Below are positions 52,734-62,963 of a DNA stretch of 64,000 nt, in pieces. The notes under the pieces are model-generated. The model did no database searches. It was given only the letters and a program-made list of their open reading frames with translations, and had not been told where the DNA came from. The stretch comes from Adenophora triphylla var. japonica (Eukaryota > Streptophyta > Magnoliopsida > Asterales > Campanulaceae), in the NCBI GenBank assembly GCA_022495995.1, contig JAFEMH010000760.1, forward strand, positions 372,001-436,000. The letters run 5' to 3'. Position 1 is the first letter of the stretch. Each line of letters starts with the position of its first letter. Made by a program: the position numbers and the translations under genes.

Positions 52734-53199
52734 TTAAAAGTAATAAAGAAAGAAAACAAAATTGTCACGCATAGCAGTGATATATGGAAATGAGTTCAGC
52801 CCGCGTGGCAATTGTCACTAGGATTATAACTCAAAAATAAAGCTCTATCGTTGGACGTTAAACTTTATTTCTATTTTCTTCTTTTTATAATTTAATTATG
52901 TTTATTATCTTATTGATTCTTTATTATCTAATTTTGATTTTTAAATTTTTATTACAAAAATTAACTAATGGAAGATGGAATTTAGTTTTTGGTTTTAGTT
53001 AAAAGTGTAGTTGTGATGTAATAATTTCTTGCATTTATTATATATATAAAGAAAAGTTAACAGAATATATTAGCTTACTAATGGTGTAATTGTGAAAAAT
53101 AGAGATGGATAGTTCATTTGGTTTTATAGTTTTTGAGTTAGCTGTGATGATGTTATAAATTTTTGCATTTATTACATATATAAAAAGGGCAAAATTACC
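52734..53199. other. Spacer with a diverged ~130 bp direct repeat
   Basis: Two segments ending TTGCATTTATTATATATATA and TTGCATTTATTACATATATA (about 52,980-53,050 and 53,120-53,182) are imperfect repeats. No gene seen. Confidence 0.5.
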
Positions 53200-53816
53200 T
53201 TGATAACGCAGGAAACGATACAGATCAGTCTTATTCCAACAGTAGGTTGATCTCCAGCAACTATTACCTGAAATCACGAACAAACAACTAGCCGTGGTGG
53301 TATCCGGTTAATACCCTCCGATGTGATGATGAGATGTGGTGTTATGAGTTTGTATAAAACTGTATGGAAATAATGTAATCTCAAAATAGCCAAAAATACA
53401 TTACCTTTTTACGTTGTATGTAGTCTGGTATATATAAGAGTGGTGTATGATTGTAGTGAATCCCTTAAATCGTGGAGACAATGCAGGCGTAACGATCTCC
53501 GTGATTATAGCAGACGGTTACAGATTGAGTCGTAGATAGATGCATGTTTCTATAGGTCGAGATCGCCTGAGTATTTGAGGTCGACCTGACTTTGTGTCTT
53601 GGCCAGGCGGATATTGTTCAAGTTGATGATCGTATGTCGGATGAATCTAAGTTGGGACCAAGGATGGTCGAACAATGAGCAAGGTCAACTGATCTTTATT
53701 GTTGGGCCGTTGTAGTTGTAACAAAAGAATTGCCCCATTCAATAACAATGCCTTTGTGATGTCTAAAATGGTGGGCTTCGTTAGTTGGGCCTGGCCCGTC
53801 ACTTTTATTCCGTTCA
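53200..53816 (-). repeat. Element C 3' LTR
   Basis: 617 bp from TGATAACGCAGG to TTATTCCGTTCA, followed by GTGGTCCCCAATTTTC, the polypurine tract in complement. A TATATATAAG box lies at about 53,431. Confidence 0.9.
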
Positions 53817-55625
53817 GTGGTCCCCAATTTTCTGAGTTGACTTTGTCGAACAGGAAGTTATGAAAAATTTACGTGATGACTTGCTTTGCTCGCTGTTGGA
53901 GGTCGACTTAGTATACGTAGGTCGCTCTCGACGATTGACTTTTGGCGGTTGGATACGTTGTTTAATGCGTCGTAATTCTTGCAATAATGGTACTGTTCTA
54001 AAGAATGGACAACTGCATTGGGAATCGCTGCGGGGCATTAACTCAGTCAAGAGAACAGTTATTTCCCCCAACCTTTCCAATTCAGGTAAGGATTTGAAAA
54101 CATATATAACTAAGGATTCTTTTCCTTTTAAAACTTTACAATCTTCAAGCTATCAAACCCAGCAAGAACAAATAGCAAGGAACGTGATTTTCTAGTGCAA
54201 TCCGTCTTCCCGTTTCACCGTTGTGCTTCGTTCTTCCCCAATTTAACAAGGTACCCTTCAATTTCTCTTCATTAGGTTTATTTTTAAGCTTTCCCAATTA
54301 TTCCACCATGGCAACAACCTTTGGATTCGAGATATGTGTTAGGTATGGGTATAACTCCATAAACCTTAGGATTTATAAAAGGCTAGAGGGTATATGGAGA
54401 GAATTGAACAGAGAGGAGTGCATTACCATTATAGATAGGTGGAACTTGTTTTATGGCGAGTTAGGGTTTCTAGCTGGTGAGAGTATGGGGGATTTGGAGG
54501 CGGATGATCCACGGATTATTCGTTTTCGTCTTTTCAATAAATTGATAGACCACCTAATAGTTTTTTACATCAAGCCCAACAAACCTCCCTTTCCTAGAGA
54601 GAGATTATCATTCCCAGAGGAATCTAGGTAGCCCTTAGGTAGCTCGGAGCATACTTCAACTAGGTCTGATTCCCCTTTTTCTGTGTCTTCTGTAGATATG
54701 GCAGCCCAGCAAACCTCTTCTTCTTCATCATCGAGCTCTTCTTCTGGCAACATTGTGGGCAAGTTTTGCTCGACAGTTGTTCAAGGTCGCAATGAGAGGG
54801 GATACGTGGCCCCCAAGCCGGCCATTGGGAGAAAGAATGCAGAGTCATGAATCAACATCCTCCATGATTTTTTTGAGGTCTCTCGTGATGATTTCCACCT
54901 TACCCACTTCACAAAGAGGCAAAGGAAAGCCCAGTCTTGGATGCACTGGGGCCTGAACCTGGCTAGGGTAGCTTTCTACTATGGCCAGTTTGAGGCCGGG
55001 CTACGACTTCCTCTTGACCCTTTTATTTGCGATTTCTTAGAGTGTATGGTCGTTGTCCCTATGCAGTTGGACGCCAATACCGTGAGGATGTTGGTTTGCT
55101 TTGCCATGGTGAGCATATTTGTGGGGTATGAGCCCTGTATGCACGCCTTTAAGAGGTTCTTCAAGGTGGTAATGAATGAGAAAACTTTTGGAATAAGTAC
55201 CCCGACCAAAGCTAAGGCCCCCAAATTTTTCACAAACTTGCCCGATAAGGTTTCAGGGTGGAATAGCCACATGATAATTGTGGAGAGTATAAAGAGATGG
55301 GAGTTCCCTTTGCCCGAGGCTGATATACCCCCCATGAAGGAAGAGGATTACTGGGTCCCATAATGGAGCGGGGAGCTCACTCGTAGGTTGACACTGGTGG
55401 CTTGGAGGAGCACCATAAGTTGGGACACCCTTGGGTCGGACAAGGATTTCTTCATTCAGGCTGGAATGATGCTGGGAGGAGTTGGGGAGTTAGCCCCTTT
55501 GGTGCCAATCATTCGTAGCCTTAGGTACCCAAATTGGGTGATACATGAGAGGGAGAGATTTGAATCCCAATGCCACTTCTGCAAAAAGAAATTGGGCCAC
55601 TGCAGAGGCCTATCCCACTATGGCG

Positions 55626-55710
55626 GTTAAGTTATTTTACATTTCTCTGTAATCTTCCTATCATTTTGCTCGTATACTCTTTTGCTAACTGTTTTCCTTT
55701 GGTCGTGCAG
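55626..55710 (+). other. Intron 1 of element C antisense gene
   Basis: GTTAAG donor after CTATGGCG, GGTCGTGCAG acceptor before TTCTTACTCCCGAGCAAG. Coding similarity to element B resumes exactly at the acceptor. Confidence 0.75.
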
Positions 55711-56398
55711 TTCTTACTCCCGAGCAAGAAGTCAATATGAACCGCATTGTTGATCTCGGTGATAGAAGGAGGAACAAGAGGGCACATGGAGCTGCCAATG
55801 CTAGGGCCAGCTGGGAGAAGGAGGCCATGGATAGGAACGCCTTTCTTCCTAGAGCAGGTGTGGGGATGATCCCCGTAGATGGATCTGGGCTAGTGGAGCC
55901 CATCGAGCAAGCACCACAAGTGCAAGTTATTGTGGGAGGGTGGGAGCTCGACATGTCGACCGAGATTGAGTCGGGCTCAGGGCCCAGGTATGAGTCAGCT
56001 GAGGTAGACCCCCAAAATATTGTAGACCTCGAGCTCGATGCTGATGAGTCATAGGAAGCTGATGCCGACCTTCCCCTTAGTAGGCTTAGGAAGAGGTCGC
56101 GTGTCAATCTGGGGTTACAGCATGCTAGAACCTCCCGTGCAGCAGGCTCAACTTCAAGCCACCCCGTCCTCAAGTTCCCTCCACTAGAAGCACTAAAGAA
56201 GTACAAGCACTTGTGGAGAGGCTGAGTGATGTCCCTCCTCTTACGGGCATCAACAGTTTAAGCCGCCACTATCCCGACATAGGATTGGTGCAAATAATAG
56301 TGAGGAGGGCAGCGGACAGAGACCTGTTGGCCCAGTTTGTAGAGGAGGGGCTCACCCTTGAAGAATATAATGATAGGTCCGGCCTCCTAGCCTCCAAG

Positions 56399-56492
56399 GT
56401 AAGCCTTGTACTTTTCATATTTTTTTCACCTTCAGTTTGATCGCTATGTTTTTTATCGTCAATTCATTAACTGTTCTTCCTTGCCTGTGCAG
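56399..56492 (+). other. Intron 2 of element C antisense gene
   Basis: CCAAG|GTAAGC donor and CCTGTGCAG acceptor, T-rich near the 3' end; same position as in element B. Confidence 0.8.
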
Positions 56493-57579
56493 TCTCTTGC
56501 TCTGACGGAGCAGGCCAAGTGCAGTAGGAGAGTTACGATTTAGAAGGAGCATATAGCCTCCACCAAATACTCTAGAAAGGCCAGGGAGGCCGCCTAGCTG
56601 AGGGAGAAGCTGGTTGACTCAGTGTCGAGCTCTCCAAGCCGCCCATTTTAATGCTAAGAAGGAGCGGGATGAGGCTCTTGCTGATATGAAGGTGGAAAGG
56701 GAGCGGCTTGCTCCTTTTCAAGCTCAGGTAGAATCTCTGGCTCCCATCAAGGCTGCCTTGGAGAAGGACGTGGCACTGGCCTGCCAAAAGAAAGCCAAAG
56801 CTAAAGACCAGGTTGAGCAGCTGTCTGGTATGGTCCAAGACCGTACTAGGAGAATGGAACAAATTATAAATGAACACCAGGCAGCTCAGCTCGGGTGGGA
56901 GCAAGAGGCCCAAGCAAGGGAGAAGGCGGTCGTTGAGCTATTTAAAAATAGCGATGAGTGCTACAATATCATAGTGTCCTGAGCTAGGGACTTTTATGAT
57001 GTTGGACATCAACATATGGCTCAACGGGTCATAGTGGATCCTATCATCTAGCTTCCAGTTGAAAAATTGGTTGAGTGGGCCCATGCTGAAAGGTGTGATG
57101 AGGCAGCACGAGCGGGTCACTCCCTTGTTCCTTTCAATGCTAATGATCTGGTAGTTATTGCCCAACAAGATTCAGAGGATGGGCTAGAGCCCTGGGTTAC
57201 CCCTCCCGTCGAGCAAAGGAACTATAATTCCATTCTCTATGAGCTCTAGGAGGCTGATGAAGCTGAAGAGGAGTATGAAAAGGTCACCCAAGACCATGTT
57301 TTTGAGGAGGCTGAGCAAAGAGACCATCAGCAGCAGGAGCAGCCAACTGATGATCAAGAAGATTGATCCTTTGTTTTCAATTTAGTTTTGTAATGAACAA
57401 GTCCCCAATAATTTCACTTTACTGTCTTTAGTAGTCAATGTCTTATCTCGATTTGGGAGGCATTTTAACTTATAACATTTGTATCTTGAATTTGGGCAAG
57501 TCCTGGTCTGCTTTGGGGGGGGGGACTTCCTACTTTAATGCTAGTTGACTTCGGTACCATTTTGCCTTGATCCATACTT

Positions 57580-57880
57580 TTGTCTTTTTGTCGAACTAGA
57601 TTAAGTAGAAGATCGACCAAAGTCTTAGTCGGACCAGTTTGTCATAACGAAGCTGACTAACGTTTTAGTCGAACTTGTTTGAAAATGAGACTGACATAAG
57701 TCTTCAGTCGACCTGTTTAAGAAACGAGGTTGACTTAGGACTTTAGTCGAGAATGTTTAATGAACGAGACTTACATAAGTATTCAATCGAACCTGTTTAA
57801 AAATGAGGTTGACTTAGTACTTTAGTCGAGCCTGTTTAATATTTCGAGATTGAATAAGAGTCGGACCTGAATTGAATCAC
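57580..57880. repeat. Tandem repeats in spacer of element C
   Basis: Four to five ~60 bp units of the type AACGAGRTTGACTTAGKACT, TTAGTCGAGCCTGTTTAA. Same location and general design (GAC...AGTCG around TTGTTTA) as the spacer of B but strongly diverged. A G-run of nine lies at 57,515-57,523. Confidence 0.8.
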
Positions 57881-57959
57881 ATTGCAAGTATAACACAGTT
57901 GGTAGATAGAACTTTTCGGGGGTGACCTTTTTATTGATGAAGTAGATCATTACATAGAG

Positions 57960-59215
57960 AGTTCAATTAGAAATAATATCTAACTAAGTGGCTAGCATGC
58001 CAAGGATGCTTCAGTTCGTCACCACCTGGATGGCCAATCATGTAGGTCTCTTCCTTAACAATCCTAGTGACGATGTAGGGTCATTCCCAGTTTGGAGATA
58101 ACTTATTTTGTTCAGCTTTCCTTCTAGTCACATCAATCTTCTGTAGGACGTAGTCCCCCACGTTGAACGACCTCTTCTTGACCTTCTTGTCGTGATAACG
58201 CTTAGTTTTTTGCTTGTAGTTGACCATTCTAATCTGAGCAATCATCCGTTTCTCGTCCAAAAGGTCCAAGTCGAGCAATCTATTGGAGTCATTTTGTGTT
58301 TGATCAAACAAAGCCACCCTTGTTGTTGGAATTCTAAGCTCGACAGGCATCATGGATTCTGACCCAAATGTAAGAGAAAATGGGGTTTCCCTTGTTGTAG
58401 GCCCCTGGGTGGTTGTGCGGACTGCCTAAAGAGCAAGGGATAGTTCGTCCAATCATCTGCCAGCTCGACAAATTAGGCCCTTGCTTAGTGTTGTCAATAC
58501 CTATTTGTTTGCCTCCTCTGCTTGCCCGTTGCCTTGTGGATAAGCGACTGACGACTTCCGGTGTTTAACCCCCAACCTCTTCATCTCTATTTCAAAAGTA
58601 ATTGAAACTGTAGGTCGTTGTCCGAAACGATTTAATGTGGTACCCCAAAGCGGCACCAAATGTAATCATGGATGAAGTTGATGGCATTTTCCTCTGATAT
58701 CTAAGCCAAAGGTTTTGCCTCGATCCACTTGGTGAAGTAATCAATAGCCACGATCACATACTTAAAATTCCCTTGGGCGGGTGGGAAGGGACCGATCAAA
58801 TCTACCCCCCACATGTCGAATGGCCAAACTGCGATCACAGGAGTTTGTTCAGTTGTAGGGAGCCTTGGTAGGTCGGCATACCTTTGACACTTATCACATT
58901 TCTGAACAAATTCATGAGCATCCTCCCTTAGATGGGGCCAGTAGTACCCCAAGGTGAGTATCTTGTCTACCAAAGTTCTGGCTCCCGGGTGTCCACCACA
59001 TATTCTACTGTGTACCTCGAGCAAGAGTTGAGGAACCTCCATAGGATGAACAAATCTCAGCAATGGTTTCACAAATGACCTTCTGAACAATGCCTCCACA
59101 TGTATATTAAACCTAGGGGACTTCTTCCTTATCGCTATAGCTTTTTGTTCATCAACTGGTAACTCGCCTGTCTCAATGTAGGCCTTCATCTTGTCAATCC
59201 AACACTTAGAGTCGT
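57960..59215 (-). pseudogene. Element C integrase, broken
   Basis: The stretch 58,701-59,189 is an open frame with the zinc-binding HHCC (VHSRICGGHPG ... CDKCQRYADLP) and the first catalytic Asp in WGVDLIGPFPP, then IVAIDYFTKWIEAKPL. The middle of the catalytic core is split by stops (58,360-58,700). The C-terminal domain resumes at 58,081-58,353 (MVNYKQKTKRYHDKKVKKRS, GDYVLQKIDVTRRK). Better preserved than in B. Confidence 0.9.
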
Positions 59216-59357
59216 AGACCGAGCATAGAACCTGTACTTTTTCGTTTGCTGGATGCTCTAAGTATGAGATTGGTTTTCCATGCTACTCGTCTGAAGTGGC
59301 CAACCTGGAGAGTAGGTCAGCCAACTCGTTCTCGTCATGGTCTACCCTCTGTATTTC

Positions 59358-59901
59358 TCATAATTCTAAGTCTTGGAGTAGCAGCTCGCAATACTTGATC
59401 AGAATAGGGTTGATCACTTCATAATCTCCCTTGACTTGATGCACGATCAACTGGGAGTCACAGTAGGCTATGGTTTTTGTCGCCCCAAAACACTTAGCAT
59501 ACTCAACTGCTGCGATCAAGGCCTCATACTCTGCCTGGTTGTTGGAGGCTTGGAATTTGAACGTTAAAGCTTCTTCAAAAGTTCTACCAGTTTTAGGCTT
59601 GATCAACACTATCCCTGCTCTATTAGCATTCTTGGTAGTAGACCCATTTGAGTAAACCTTCCAGCAGTCGTCGGGTAAACTCACTGTCTGTTGGTTCAAT
59701 TGCTCCTTCCCCTTTAAGCTCTTTCTTGGGGTGCTCTCTGCATTATACTCTTTGGTGAACGTAAGCTTGACCAAGAAGTTGGCTAAAGGTTGAGCTTGTA
59801 AAGCTTTTCGAGGCTTGTATTTGATTTCAAACTCTGTCAACTCTATGGACCAGTTGTAAGTACGCCAATCCAATTCGCGACCCTTCATAGGTGCATTTTA
59901 A
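59358..59901 (-). pseudogene. Element C RNase H region, truncated and catalytically altered
   Basis: The open frame 59,358-59,888 holds the end of the first RNase H (NWSIELTEFEIKYKPRKAL) and the second one: WKVYSNGSTTKN, NQAEYEALIAAVEYAK, AYCDSQLIVHQVKGDYE. The first catalytic Asp (YSDGS in B) is Asn here, while the Glu and second Asp remain. Compared with B about ten residues are missing near the left junction (after NAP). The break at 59,901 ends similarity. Confidence 0.85.
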
Positions 59902-61202
59902 TGTGATAGAATTGCACTAGGGGCGTTTTGGTAAATTCCCGGTCCATTCCGAGACTTCCGGAAACATTTCATAAGTTTCTTGGAAGGAAGTACTTTTAAG
60001 TATTTTTCCCATGCAAAAGGACCTACAGGGAATTAAACCATTTTGGACCTAAGAGGAATTACCTTGGAAGGTTCCAAAACGGCAAGTTGGCGCCAGAAAT
60101 GGTTAGTGGCATGTTGTGTCACGCGACACAACGAGCCACGAAAAATAGAAGCAGAGCGCCGTACGACACAAGTAGCCCCTCACCAGCAGCCTATAAATTG
60201 GACCCTCCCCCTCTCATATCTGGATCCCTTTTCAAACTCCCTACTGTTACCTTGCCAAAATACACCCAGAAACCCCTCTCTCTCCCAAAACACACACAAG
60301 ACATACCAATCCTCTCAATTCAATCCCTCTCTCTCATCTAATTCACCCATCCACCTTCATACTCCACATACCATTGAAGATCTGAAGATCAGCACTCCAT
60401 CTGTGCTCAAATCGACATTCTAGCAGCTGAATCGAAGGTCTCTACACCTAACTTGGTGTAGAGGTTGAGGACTACAAGGGTAACGAATTCCCTTCCTCTT
60501 CTCTCTCTTATTTGCTCCTTGCATAATTCATATTCACTCTCTATTCATCCACTTGATAATTAAGCTCCATCTGTTTTAATTATCAAGTGGCAATCGCCAT
60601 CTCTCTGTTTAAGTTGTTGTGCTTGGTATTATTCATGCTTATGATGTGATTTGAATGTAATTTTTGGCTTGTTCATCAAGGGAGTGTGGATCTCCCCATA
60701 TCCACACCCCCTTTATCGATCTGAGGATGATTCATGTGCTGGCTGAGCTAAATAGTTAATGTAATTAGATTTGGATCGATCTCAGCTCATTATGTGCTTA
60801 ATTTTGTAAGGCTTCTGCATATGACAACTTGTGTCACGCGACACAACCTGCAAAGCAGATCCTGTGTCACGCGACACAAGTTGCCATTCTGCAGAAGTCA
60901 TCTTCCAATTGTAACCTGTTCTCAGCAATGTAATTGAGATGTGGCATCCCATGATAAATGGTTCACAAGTTGTAATTCCTCTGTTGAGCAATAAAACAAA
61001 GCATTAAAGTGCATTTCATTACATATTTTGTGGGCAATTCCCATGATCAGAAAATCCGGTCTCGTCAAGGGCCGTCCTCATACACAGATCCTCTTTCCAT
61101 CTTTCGGAGTTTGATTCTCGATATCAGTTGGTTTTCTCCTCGTGATTAATCAAAATATTTGTGCATATCAGGATTAGTGGTTGAATAACCCGAACATCAA
61201 CA
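59902..61202 (+). repeat. LTR-like sequence inserted in element C
   Basis: Starts TGTGATAGAATTGC exactly where element C breaks and may end in GAACATCAACA at 61,202. It has no gene, a CTATAAAT box at about 60,191 followed by a CT-rich leader, and three copies of TTGTGTCACGCGACACAA. The TG...CA ends and promoter-like layout suggest an LTR of about 1.3 kb, but no second copy, target duplication or primer-binding site is visible, so the class is open. Confidence 0.45.
60812..60899. repeat. ~88 bp imperfect palindrome with two TGTCACGCGACA cores
   Basis: CTTCTGCA...CAACTTGTGTCACGCGACACAA on the left is mirrored by TGTGTCACGCGACACAAGTTG...TCTGCAGAAG on the right. The core motif also occurs alone at 60,114-60,131. 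Confidence 0.85.
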
Positions 61203-61261
61203 AAGGGTTTTTTAGCAGCCTTGTGATCATCACGAATAAGACAAGTTTTCAAGTGTCTCGA
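61203..61261. other. Short remnant between LTR-like sequence and Athila LTR
   Basis: AAGGGTTTTTTAGCAGCCTTG and what follows: 59 bp, no TGG-type primer-binding site. CTCGA (61,257-61,261) would be the left target duplication of the Athila element. Confidence 0.35.
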
Positions 61262-62810
61262 TGATAAGTGACTATTATATAGTCATTTATCCTAAGTTTT
61301 TATATACTTTTACTTAGTTAATTTACCATTTTCATCTCATTTTAAGTACATTTTAGTTCCTTTTTCATATTTATTAGATTTTACGCCTTTTGGTATAGTC
61401 TATGCATTTTAGACAGGTTTTGGAGTCTATTTTATGATCAAAAAAAGATGCTTGGACACTTTGAAGCAAAGGCATGGAGGAGCACCAAACATAACAAACA
61501 CACAAGACAAAAATAAGATGGAGCGGCCGTGCACTTGGCCATTTTCAGACCATTTTTGGCCCCAAAGCTCAGAGTGGTCGTGTCTTGAAAGTTGATTGGC
61601 CGTGTTAGTCCTCAGAGCGGCCGTGCAGCAGAAGTGGAGCGGCCGTGCAGATTGCCTGTTCAAAAATCCAATTTGGCGCCAAGGGAGCACGGCCGTGCAA
61701 CCCCCTTGACTCGGTCGTGCAATTCGCGTCTGCAGATTTAAAAGGCACCTTTTGGAGGCACCTTCTTGAAGAGTTCCCTCCCCATTATAAAAAGACCCCT
61801 TGTACTCAGTCTTACATACTGAATTTTCATAGTATTTTCATCAGAGATTGTTAAAAATTAGATACAAATACTTATTACATTGATTTCCAAAGATCCTTTG
61901 AAGATTCAAGTCTACATTTGTTCTTGAAGTTACTTTGGAAAAGAAGCAATAAAGTGAAGCATTATTTCCAGTCATTCATCTCTCATAAGTTTCTCTTACT
62001 CTATTCTTATTATTATGCTTATTTATCGTACATGGCTAGTGAGTAATCCTCCTTGTTCTTGGGGTTGGAAACTCAAAGCATAACTGTTCATCATCTTAAA
62101 ATGTGAAAGTCTTGTCTTCTATCTTCATCTAAACAATTTCTTTATATTATTAATCTCTAAATGTCTTAGATTTTGAAGACGTCCAACTTGTATGATTCAG
62201 TCAATTGAGAGAAGGACCTAGCGGAGAATCTCGATTGACGGAATCATATAAAGAAACTGGGTTCCATTGATCACGAAAGTAGTTCAACGGCCTAGGGATG
62301 TTCCTTTAATGGAAAGTATGTTGACTCTCGTTCCTAATGGATTCTTACTAATTATGGTCAGCTAGAGATAAGCCGGAATGCCCGTTTGTGACAGGGCAGG
62401 AGCAACTTAAATGGAAATCTCAAACAGTTAGGACATAATTAGTGAAGAATACAAACACTACTGTCTTAACCCGAAGTAGTGTAGGCTTAACGTACCATCC
62501 TTGATTTTTATGAAAACCTTTATTTCCTAAGACAATGACTATTTGATGAACAAATTATGTGTATGATTTCCAATCCCGAGAATGCTTCGTTTTATAAAGT
62601 TTTATTAAAAGTATTTTATGTATATGTTTCTTTCTATTTCCAAAATTAATCTTTATCTCCCCCAATCTTTTCTATAATTTTAATAAAAACAAAAATAATT
62701 CATAAGTAAACCCTATCTCTGTGGGATCGATCCGTACTTGCACCCGTTATATTGCAATAGCCCGTGCGCTTACGAAATTTAAATAAATAAGTAGGTTTCG
62801 ACCTCGAACA
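61262..62810 (+). repeat. Athila 5' LTR
   Basis: Proposed TGATAAGTGACTATTATATA start and CTCGAACA end, 1,549 bp. The end is fixed by the primer-binding site 6 bp downstream; the start is by analogy with Athila-like LTRs. A TATAAAAAG box lies at 61,786. Seven GGCCGTGCA-type motifs lie 75-260 bp upstream of it. Confidence 0.75.
61519..61722. repeat. Seven dispersed GGCCGTGCA motifs in the Athila LTR
   Basis: GAGCGGCCGTGCA occurs at 61,521, 61,615 and 61,637. Variants are GAGTGGTCGTGTC, ATTGGCCGTGTTA, GCACGGCCGTGCA (a perfect palindrome, about 61,687) and TCGGTCGTGCAA. The motif stays while the linkers differ. All lie upstream of the TATA-like box. Confidence 0.9.
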
Positions 62811-62816
62811 AGTTTT

Positions 62817-62834
62817 TGGCGCCGTTGCCGGGGA
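62817..62834 (+). other. Athila primer-binding site, tRNA-Asp
   Basis: TGGCGCCGTTGCCGGGGA is an exact complement of the 3' end of plant tRNA-Asp (recalled), as known for Athila-type elements. Confidence 0.92.
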
Positions 62835-62963
62835 CAACGGTTTACTTTTAGTTTTTGTCTTTACTACATAATTTTTTGTTTTGTTTTATTTTCATATTGT
62901 TTTGTCTTTACTTCCGATAAATTGTTACGTTTAATCTCTCTTTGAGTGTTTTTCTTATAGTTT

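Larger units (their letters stand above)
54308..57366 (+). pseudogene. Element C antisense gene (gypsy-type transposon protein family), two introns
   Basis: Start ATGGCAACAACC aligns with B. The N-terminal domain has GYNSINLRIYKRLEG and LIDHLIVFYIKP. The central domain (54,860-55,360) has WMHWGLNLARVAFYYGQFEA and MLVCFAMVSIFVGYEPCM, resembling the plant 'putative gypsy type transposon' family. Intron 1 is 55,626-55,710, intron 2 56,399-56,492. KRAHGAANARASWEKEAM follows intron 1. A coiled-coil-like region (56,610-56,970, QVEQLSGMVQDRTRRMEQII) and an acidic tail end at TGA 57,364-57,366. In-frame stops (for example near 54,630, 54,848 and 55,361) break it. Role unknown. Confidence 0.85.
53200..59901 (-). 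mobile_element. Element C: Tat-lineage Ty3/gypsy retrotransposon, right part missing
   Basis: Minus-strand element: 3' LTR at 53,200-53,816, then antisense gene, repeat spacer, integrase and RNase H. Homology stops at 59,901, inside the first RNase H, where an LTR-like sequence starts. RT, protease, gag and 5' LTR are not in the window; they may lie beyond it if the break is a nested insertion. Its LTR resembles A's, not B's. Confidence 0.9.

Noticed and set aside
54565..54762. Acidic minus-strand frame with poly-Glu
   Set aside because: Complement of a TCT/TCA-rich Ser run in the antisense gene of element C.
60043..60423. Plus-strand frame of 126 codons
   Set aside because: Spans the promoter-like and CT-rich leader part of the LTR-like sequence; low-complexity Ser/Pro/Leu composition and no family resemblance.
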